Made by a program: the position numbers and the translations under genes. Below, piece by piece: positions 6,539 to 11,255 of a DNA stretch of 11,255 nucleotides (positions within the stretch are counted from its first letter, which is position 1; the number at the start of each line of letters is the position of its first letter). The stretch is from an uncultured bacterium. GTDB taxonomy: Bacteria; Planctomycetota; DG-23; SLPQ01. The notes below the pieces were generated by a model. That model was not told where the DNA came from, ran no database searches, and was given only the letters and a program-made list of their open reading frames with translations. The stretch covers positions 1 to 11,255 of the forward strand of contig CALMGO010000344.1 of the NCBI GenBank assembly GCA_937863625.1. Direction: 5' to 3'.

Positions 6539-7174
6539 ATGCGCTTTTTGGCGATCATGACGATAGCGCTTATGGCAATCGGCTGCGCAGGCTCGGGCGG
6601 CGCGAAGCCGGCCTACCGCGAGACGATGGGCGAACTTTCCCGCGAAATCGGCAAACTCCCCTCCTCGGAAGAGAAAGCTCAAATCAAGAAACTCCTCGCG
6701 AAACTTGAGAGCCAGGTCGACTATGCTCTGGCAAGCCGCAGGGATGATACCGAGAGGCTGTCAAAGCTGACTGACTTCGCCGCTGCTGCGGCGCCCGCGA
6801 AAATCGACCTGGGATTTGCGACCAGCGGCAAGGACTGGAGCGGCGACGGCGTATTTGACGGAGTTGAGGTTTACATCGTGCCGCGTGACGAGGCGGGAAA
6901 CGCGGTGAAGTGCCCGGGCACGGCTCAGGTGGCGTTGACGGAGGAGAGTCTGGTCGGACCGTTCAACGTAGGCAGGGAGACCGACCGCTGGACGGTCACG
7001 AGCGAGACTCTCAAAGGCGCGTGGAACGAAAGCCTTTTCCCCGGCTACATCGTGCAGCTTCCCTGGTACGAAAAGAACCCGGAGAAACAGTACGGAATCC
7101 TGAACGTCACGTTCACACCGCTCTACGGCGCGCCGATGTCGGCAAGTAAGCGCATAGAGATAAACGCCGAGTAA
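6539..7174 (+). CDS. Putative lipoprotein of unknown function behind clpP
   Basis: A 211-residue predicted lipoprotein. A short signal peptide MRFLAIMTIALMAIGC ends in the lipobox AIGC, with Cys16 as the acylation site, so it should be membrane-anchored outside the cytoplasm. Residues 25-75 are charged and helical. Residues 88-211 look beta-rich and include DWSGDGVFDGVEVYIVPRD (99-117), whose GDG...DG.EV spacing recalls acidic calcium-binding loops, though the first Asp positions are incomplete. A second Cys (C125) is present. No known family is recognised. The ATG at 6539 is chosen because the signal peptide starts there, 20 nt after clpP; the Shine-Dalgarno is weak (GGGACGGG). It is probably co-transcribed with clpP, although a functional link to the protease is unproven and it acts in a different compartment. 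Confidence 0.8.
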   Translation: MRFLAIMTIALMAIGCAGSGGAKPAYRETMGELSREIGKLPSSEEKAQIKKLLAKLESQVDYALASRRDDTERLSKLTDFAAAAAPAKIDLGFATSGKDWSGDGVFDGVEVYIVPRDEAGNAVKCPGTAQVALTEESLVGPFNVGRETDRWTVTSETLKGAWNESLFPGYIVQLPWYEKNPEKQYGILNVTFTPLYGAPMSASKRIEINAE

Positions 7175-7207
7175 TCCGCGGACTGCACAGAACCGCACGA
7201 CTGAATC

Positions 7208-7615
7208 CTACCCTCCGGAGAGCACTGCCAATACATCCGCAGGGAGCCTTGTCAGCGCGCCTGACCGGTTAATGACGGCGTGTTCCGTGAACCCGGATGC
7301 GGCCACCGCGGCGCCGGCGTCCTCGACGCGGAGCACTTCAAAAGAGAAGCGAAGCCTTACGGGCGACAATACATCGAGTGAAGCTTCAATCCTGACGATT
7401 TCGTCATATCCCAGTTTGGCAACGTAGCGGCAGTTCGCCTCGACGACAGGCAGCATGAATCCGCGCTCTTCGAGCGAACCATAAGGTATGCCGGCCGCGC
7501 GAAGAAGGTCGCTGCGAGCCAGTTCGAACCATTCAAAGTACCTGGCCGAATTCACCGCCGCAAGCCGGTCTACCTCCGCGTAGCGCACTCGAACCGTGGT
7601 GGTGGAAACAATCAT
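7208..7615 (-). CDS. YbgC/FcbC-type acyl-CoA thioesterase (4HBT hotdog family)
   Basis: A 135-residue single hotdog-domain protein, probably a cytoplasmic acyl-CoA thioesterase. The N-terminal motif VRVRYAEVDRLAAVNSARYFEWFELAR (8-34) aligns with the family's RYxExDxxGxVxHxxYxxWFE, and D16 matches the catalytic Asp. The conserved His after it is replaced by Asn-Ser (NSARY). Length fits the family. Two starts are possible: GTG at 7618 or ATG at 7615. The ATG is preferred, giving a TGATG junction in which the start overlaps the stop of the upstream dtd by one base, with a G-rich Shine-Dalgarno (AGGGGGG) in the end of dtd. It is therefore translationally coupled to dtd. It faces the lipoprotein gene tail to tail across 33 bp with no evident terminator. 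Confidence 0.86.
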   Translation of the reverse strand: MIVSTTTVRVRYAEVDRLAAVNSARYFEWFELARSDLLRAAGIPYGSLEERGFMLPVVEANCRYVAKLGYDEIVRIEASLDVLSPVRLRFSFEVLRVEDAGAAVAASGFTEHAVINRSGALTRLPADVLAVLSGG

Positions 7616-8076
7616 CACGTCCCCCCCTGCCCTTTTTCGGCCGAATCGATGATAATCGTGACCGGACCGTCGTTGACGAGCGAAACATGCATGTGAGCGC
7701 CGAAAACGCCGGTCTTGACAACCCCGCCATGAGATTCGAGGCGCCTGACAAAATACTCGAAGAGCCTGCGCCCCTCATCAGGAGGGGCGGCGCGGTCAAA
7801 ACCCGGACGATTGCCCTTTCTGGTGTCGGCGCAAAGCGTAAACTGGCTGACGGCAAGCACGGAGCCGCCGACTTCGGCGACGGAGAGATTCATTTTGCCG
7901 GAGTTGTCGGAAAAGACGCGCAGAGCGGAGATTTTGCGCGCGAGGTAGTCGGCGTCGGCCTCGGTGTCGCCCTTGGCGACGCCAAGGAGCACGAGAAAGC
8001 CGGCGTCAATGGAGGCGACATCGGCATCGTCCACAGAGACGGATGCAGATGAAACGCGCTGAATAATTGATTTCAC
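7615..8076 (-). CDS. dtd: D-aminoacyl-tRNA deacylase
   Basis: DTD hydrolyses D-amino acids (and glycine from tRNA-Ala) off mischarged tRNAs, a cytoplasmic chiral proofreading step. The 153-residue protein is full length (usual 145-150). It opens KSIIQRVSSASVSVD, the family N-terminus, and carries the two signature motifs SQFTL (77-81) and the Gly-cisPro-bearing NDGPVT (135-140), plus ADTRKGNRPGFD (83-94). The start is GTG at 8076, with AAGGA 7 nt upstream and the invariant N-terminus right after. Upstream in-frame sequence reads antisense through the promoter region and tRNA-Leu and is not coding. A strong promoter (8102-8130) lies immediately upstream. It is followed by the overlapping thioesterase gene. 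Confidence 0.97.
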   Translation of the reverse strand: MKSIIQRVSSASVSVDDADVASIDAGFLVLLGVAKGDTEADADYLARKISALRVFSDNSGKMNLSVAEVGGSVLAVSQFTLCADTRKGNRPGFDRAAPPDEGRRLFEYFVRRLESHGGVVKTGVFGAHMHVSLVNDGPVTIIIDSAEKGQGGT

Positions 8077-8101
8077 GGTGGCGTCCTTAACACGGAGGAT
8101 A

Positions 8102-8130
8102 AGTATACGGATATTCACCGCACGTTTCAA
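8102..8130 (-). promoter_or_regulatory. Sigma70-like promoter for dtd
   Basis: On the minus strand TTGAAA (8130-8125), a 17-nt spacer and TATACT (8107-8102) match consensus at 5 of 6 positions each. Transcription would begin near 8095, leaving a leader of about 20 nt that carries the AAGGA site of dtd. Confidence 0.75.
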
Positions 8131-8141
8131 GGGAAGCAGTC

Positions 8142-8170
8142 TTGATTGAGCGGCGTCGATTTGGCATAAT
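8142..8170 (+). promoter_or_regulatory. Sigma70-like promoter for tRNA-Leu
   Basis: TTGATT (8142-8147), a 17-nt spacer and CATAAT (8165-8170) match consensus at 4 of 6 and 5 of 6 positions. The mature tRNA begins at 8180, so the 5' leader would be only a few nucleotides. The -35 box lies 11 bp from the -35 box of the divergent dtd promoter. Confidence 0.72.
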
Positions 8171-8179
8171 GGCGGCAGT

Positions 8180-8264
8180 GCGGGAGTGGCGGAACCGGCA
8201 GACGCGCAGGATTTAGGATCCTGTGGGGTAACCCGTGGGGGTTCGACTCCCCCCTTCCGCACCA
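8180..8264 (+). tRNA. tRNA-Leu (anticodon TAG)
   Basis: A class II cloverleaf with a long variable arm. The acceptor stem pairs GCGGGAG (8180-8186) with CTTCCGC (8254-8260). Anticodon stem CAGGA/TCCTG holds loop TTTAGGA, giving anticodon TAG, which reads leucine codon CUA and probably other CUN codons. The variable arm contains the stem GGG/CCC on a GTAA loop, and the T arm is GGGGG-TTCGACT-CCCCC. A8261 is the discriminator base usual for leucine tRNAs, and CCA (8262-8264) is encoded. Confidence 0.97.
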
Positions 8265-8284
8265 AGAAGACAAGGCGCGCAGGA

Positions 8285-8331
8285 CCGCACGAGGCGCCTC
8301 TGCAGGGCGGACGCAGGCGAGAGTCGTGCGG
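8285..8331 (+). other. Imperfect long hairpin between tRNA-Leu and the secreted-protein gene
   Basis: CCGCACGA (8285-8292) pairs perfectly with TCGTGCGG (8324-8331) over 8 bp. The 31-nt interior can form a smaller stem CGCC (8295-8298) / GGCG (8306-8309). It starts 20 nt after the tRNA CCA end and finishes 58 nt before the next start codon. No T-run follows. It could be a processing signal, a 5'-UTR structure or part of a small RNA; the sequence does not decide. Confidence 0.5.
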
Positions 8332-8389
8332 ATGATCTGTAGAATGCGTTTGGCACAAGCCTGGGGCACTTATATCTGGAGGTGAGATT

Positions 8390-8935
8390 ATGGGCAAAGC
8401 TGGATGGGTGTTGACATTGGCGTTGGTGCTGTCAGTGGTATTTGTGGCGGGCTCGACCGCATATGCCGCCGAAGAGAAAAAGGACGAAGGAACGGCTGCG
8501 CCGGCGCCTGCAGTTCCAAAGACGAAGGCCGAGATCCTCAAGGAGAGACTCGAGGCCATGCAGAAAGCGCTGGAAGCATGTTCAACGAAAAACCAAAATG
8601 ATATGCCGGCGGACACAAAGGAACTCATTGAGTTCCTTCCCAACAAGGAAAAAGACCTTATCAATCCGGAGACGGAAAAACCCATAGTGATGAACCCGAC
8701 CTTGGCCGGGCAGACACCCCGACAGATAGAAAAGCCGGAGGAGTTCATTACATTCTGGGCCGATCAGCCGACGGCCGGGACGGGTCGCGCGGTAATCACC
8801 GCTTCAGGCGTCGTGAAGTACCTCGACGAGAAGGCATTCAAGAAGGCGCAGGACAATAGCAAGCTTGAAAAGCTGGCCAAGGCTGATCGGCGGGACTATT
8901 TCATGGACCGTCGCCAAAGCCGCAGAGAAAGGTAA
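8390..8935 (+). CDS. Secreted protein of unknown function, pseudopilin-like C-terminal pattern
   Basis: A 181-residue exported protein. Residues 1-26 form a Sec signal peptide (hydrophobic 6-22, cleavage after AYA at 24-26), followed by a Lys/Ala/Pro-rich stretch (27-46). Residues 47-65 are a helix, NDMPADTKELIEFLP (70-84) follows, and the segment from PEEFITFWAD to VVKYLDEKAFKKA (117-153) recalls the mature part of planctomycete-type pseudopilin-like proteins, which often end in a DGHVxxL-type strand. There is no prepilin cleavage motif, so that similarity is tentative. GGAGGTGAG (8378-8386) is a near-perfect Shine-Dalgarno. The last 17 residues are Arg-rich, and the +1 frame from 8883 reads plausibly to a stop at 8975, so the true C-terminus is uncertain. 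A terminator-like hairpin follows at 8972. Confidence 0.72.
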   Translation: MGKAGWVLTLALVLSVVFVAGSTAYAAEEKKDEGTAAPAPAVPKTKAEILKERLEAMQKALEACSTKNQNDMPADTKELIEFLPNKEKDLINPETEKPIVMNPTLAGQTPRQIEKPEEFITFWADQPTAGTGRAVITASGVVKYLDEKAFKKAQDNSKLEKLAKADRRDYFMDRRQSRRER

Positions 8936-8971
8936 ACTTAGCACCATACGCTCAAGGGGCGCATTAGAAAC

Positions 8972-9010
8972 ATGAGAAGGCCGGCGAAGATATTTCGCCG
9001 GCCTTCTCAT
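8972..9010. terminator. 17-bp perfect hairpin, probable terminator
   Basis: Positions 8972-8988 and 8994-9010 are exact reverse complements over 17 bp with a 5-nt loop GATAT; the centre of each arm is GC-rich (GGCCGGCG). It lies 36 bp after the stop of the secreted-protein gene and before the promoter region of the next gene, the right place for a terminator. No clear T-tract follows on the plus strand, so it may act as a U-tract-less terminator or an mRNA 3'-end stabiliser. Confidence 0.7.
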
Positions 9011-9048
9011 AGTTGCGGGGAGAGACCGGGAAAGCGGGGAAAATGCGC

Positions 9049-9076
9049 TTGACTGCAGCGAATCGGCTGGTAGTTT
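9049..9076 (+). promoter_or_regulatory. Candidate promoter of the Asp-box lipoprotein gene
   Basis: TTGACT (9049-9054) matches the -35 consensus at 5 of 6 positions. With a 16-nt spacer the -10 would be TAGTTT (9071-9076), a poor match at 3 of 6. It is the best candidate in the 114 bp between the hairpin and the next gene. Confidence 0.35.
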
Positions 9077-9124
9077 GGGGGCCGTCCTGCCCGCCATACG
9101 ACCGGGTACTAAGGGGAAGCTGAA

Positions 9125-11255
9125 TTGAACGACATGTTTTTCGGCAAAGAGATAATCGTCCCGGCAATATTGGCTGGATGCGCAGTGTTCGGGCGGACTT
9201 TTTCAGGTTTTTCATATCGGCCGCGGATGAGGATCGAAGGCCCTGCGCCGCGCAGGGATGCCTGGCGCGTAATAGGCCCGGGAGGGGGAGCCAGCGCAGC
9301 TGTCGGCGTATTTGTGAGTCCGCACGACCCCAACAAGGCATTTGCAACAAACGAGATGTCGGGCGCTTACATCACGTGCGACTGCGGCAATTCGTGGCGG
9401 ATGTTCAACCTCGGCGCTCAGGTGAACGTCTTCGCATTTGACCCCCAGAGAAGTGAAGTGGTATACGCAGGCAGCAACTGCCTCTGGCGCAGCAACAACG
9501 CCGGACGCACCTGGAGCCTTTTATATCCTTCGCCCCTGGCAAACACCTTCATGCACCTTCGCACCGACCACGCCGACCAGGTCATCTGCACCGATGACCC
9601 CTTATATCCGAGCATGACTGAGCGGTTGTGGATAAAGACGATAACGGTACACCCGGCCAATTCGAATTTCATCGTGTTCAGTTACGACAGGGATCGCGGC
9701 CAAGTGGTAACGCCGACGGTATTTATATCCGAGAACGGCGGCAAGAGTTGGAAGGTGGTAAAGCAGTTCGAGAACGAAGGGATACTCTACGTCGACATCG
9801 ATCCAAAGACTTCACGCTTGACGGTGGTGACGACAGCAGCGGCATATGCGCAGGAAGACAGCGGCTGGTCGCGGCATCCTATCCCGGCGGGTTCGACCTT
9901 CGAGGATGTAAGCGGCGGCAGAGACACGAAGGCCGGGCTCGTCCTGTACGCTACGGGGTCAGCCGCCTGGGAGCGGGGAAGGCTTTGCGGAGGCATACTT
10001 GTATCGCGCAACCGAGGCGCGACGTGGGAAGACGTGACGCAGGGGGTAGGCCAGTTTGCCCATGCGGCGGGCAGGCGCAAGCCCGTGAGGTTCAAGGCCG
10101 TATCGTGCTGCAGCGAAAGCGCTTTGGTGGCGTACGTGGGATTCAAGTCGCTCACACTTCGCGGCGGGACAAACGGCAGTTGTAACGGGATCGCAAGAAC
10201 AACCGACGGTGGCGCTGCGTGGAAAATCGTAAGACAGGACGAGAGGCTGCCGGTCGTGGACACCAGCGATACCTTCCTCAGGCGGCGACAGCCTGCAGGG
10301 GACGTCGTCTTTGACACGCCGATATCACTGGCGGCCGCCCCCTCGACCGGAGATGTGTGTTATGCGACCGATCCGTTCAGAGTGTACAGGACGCGAGAGG
10401 CGGGCAGGACCTGGCAGGTGGTGAACTCGGCAATGACCGATGAAGGAATAGTGACAAGCGGGATGGATTTCAACACGATATTCGGGCTGCACTTTGACCC
10501 CTTTCATGAAAACACCCTGTTTGCCAGCTGCGCTAATGTGGGGCTATGCCGGAGTCACGACAGGGGATGGAAATGGCATAGTTCCACCGAGAACATTCCC
10601 GACGAGTGGAGAAACACCACGTACTGGGTGGAGTTTGACGAAGAGGTCGAGGGACTCATGTGGGCGGCCTGCTCGGGGACACGCGACCTGCCGCGCACAA
10701 AGATGTGGCGACGCAGGCCGGTGTCCACTTACCGCGGCGGAATCTGCATAAGCAGGGACTCAGGTCTGACCTGGCAGCGCGCAGAGTGCGAAACGGAACA
10801 GCTGGCGGTCACACATGTGGTGTTGGACAGGCAAAGCCCGGTAGGGAATCGGACGCTCTATGCGTGCGGATTTGGCAAGGGGGCGCTCAAGTCCACGGAC
10901 AACGGCCATACATGGCGGCTGTGCAACAATGGCATAGCGATTGAGACGCCCCTGGCGTGGCGGTTGATTCTCGGGAAGGACGGGACGCTCTACCTGGTGG
11001 TGGCGCGCAAGCACGAGTGGGGGGAGAGCAACCCCAACGGCCTGGGAGCAGTGTACCGTTCACGCGACGGCGCCGACACATGGGAAAGGATGACTCTGCC
11101 GGAAGGCACCGATGGGCCGTGCAGCATTACGATCGACCCTGAAGATGAGAACAGGCTCTACCTTTCGGCGTGGGGCAGGGTCACGTCGCACGCGGATACG
11201 GGGGGCGGCATATTCATCTCCGATGACGCGGGGGATACGTGGCGCAACGTGATGT
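9125..11255 (+). CDS. Asp-box (BNR) beta-propeller lipoprotein, GH74/sialidase-like, 3' end outside window
   Basis: An open frame of 710 codons runs off the window end. Numbering is from the ATG at 9134. The N-terminus ends in lipobox LAGC with Cys16, indicating an exported lipoprotein. RVIGPGGGASAAVGVFVSP then MSGAYITCDCGNSW resembles the opening of GH74-like propellers. At least 11 Asp-box-like motifs (S/T-x-D/N/E-x-G-x-x-W) occur at 81, 120, 199, 291, 356, 420, 474, 540, 587, 643 and 696, for example STDNGHTW and SDDAGDTW, consistent with one or two multi-bladed propellers. Such proteins bind or cleave polysaccharides or sialo-glycans, or act as assembly factors; catalytic residues were not identified. 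An in-frame TAA at 9110 limits the start. TTG at 9125 lies 7 nt from AGGGGA (9112-9117), whereas ATG at 9134 is 16 nt away, so TTG is slightly preferred. Confidence 0.88.
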   Translation, partial: MNDMFFGKEIIVPAILAGCAVFGRTFSGFSYRPRMRIEGPAPRRDAWRVIGPGGGASAAVGVFVSPHDPNKAFATNEMSGAYITCDCGNSWRMFNLGAQVNVFAFDPQRSEVVYAGSNCLWRSNNAGRTWSLLYPSPLANTFMHLRTDHADQVICTDDPLYPSMTERLWIKTITVHPANSNFIVFSYDRDRGQVVTPTVFISENGGKSWKVVKQFENEGILYVDIDPKTSRLTVVTTAAAYAQEDSGWSRHPIPAGSTFEDVSGGRDTKAGLVLYATGSAAWERGRLCGGILVSRNRGATWEDVTQGVGQFAHAAGRRKPVRFKAVSCCSESALVAYVGFKSLTLRGGTNGSCNGIARTTDGGAAWKIVRQDERLPVVDTSDTFLRRRQPAGDVVFDTPISLAAAPSTGDVCYATDPFRVYRTREAGRTWQVVNSAMTDEGIVTSGMDFNTIFGLHFDPFHENTLFASCANVGLCRSHDRGWKWHSSTENIPDEWRNTTYWVEFDEEVEGLMWAACSGTRDLPRTKMWRRRPVSTYRGGICISRDSGLTWQRAECETEQLAVTHVVLDRQSPVGNRTLYACGFGKGALKSTDNGHTWRLCNNGIAIETPLAWRLILGKDGTLYLVVARKHEWGESNPNGLGAVYRSRDGADTWERMTLPEGTDGPCSITIDPEDENRLYLSAWGRVTSHADTGGGIFISDDAGDTWRNVM

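Noticed and set aside
8350..8376. A promoter TTGGCA/TATATC, or a sigma54 site TGGCAC, just before the secreted-protein gene
   Set aside because: The sigma70 spacer would be 15 nt and the start site would fall inside the Shine-Dalgarno. For sigma54 the GG-to-GC spacing is 12 rather than 10.
8077..8748. A 224-codon N-terminal extension of dtd on the minus strand
   Set aside because: The extension runs antisense through the secreted-protein gene, tRNA-Leu and the dtd promoter. DTD family proteins begin at KSIIQRV, and a GTG with a Shine-Dalgarno is present there.

Overview
The window is a GC-rich bacterial chromosomal segment carrying housekeeping genes: trigger factor, ClpP, D-aminoacyl-tRNA deacylase and two tRNAs with encoded CCA ends. 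These sit among exported or lineage-specific proteins. The style resembles planctomycete/PVC-type or related candidate-phylum bacteria: a sugar phosphate isomerase-like plus UroD-like gene pair, an Asp-box propeller lipoprotein, a Zn-ribbon/HEAT protein and lipoproteins of no recognised family. This is an inference from gene content; no rRNA or other phylogenetic marker was analysed. No phage, transposon, CRISPR or plasmid feature was seen.

Layout. 1-180: two copies of a paired-hairpin intergenic repeat. 191-1992 (minus): a two-gene unit of a Zn-ribbon/HEAT-repeat protein followed 5 nt later by an alpha/beta hydrolase. 2165-4188 (plus): a TIM-barrel sugar isomerase-like protein and a UroD/MtaA-like protein. 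4278-7174 (plus): a sigma70-like promoter, tRNA-Gly(GCC), tig, clpP and a small lipoprotein in close succession with no visible internal terminator, probably one transcript. 7208-8076 (minus): dtd and a YbgC-type thioesterase with overlapping stop/start codons. 8076-8180: back-to-back sigma70-like promoters for dtd (minus) and tRNA-Leu(UAG) (plus). 8390-8935 (plus): a secreted protein of unknown function, then a 17-bp perfect hairpin. 9125 to the right edge (plus): a large lipoprotein with at least 11 Asp-box repeats, cut by the window end.

Working together. tRNA-Gly, trigger factor and ClpP form a translation, folding and proteolysis block. dtd removes D-amino acids from mischarged tRNAs. 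The isomerase/UroD pair is probably catabolic, but its substrate cannot be read from sequence. Nothing amounts to a clearly new multi-gene system. The items most worth a second look are the tandem two-hairpin repeat, the UroD-like protein lacking its usual C-terminal Cys ligand, the trigger factor with a degenerate PPIase site, and the lipoprotein occupying the place of clpX behind clpP.
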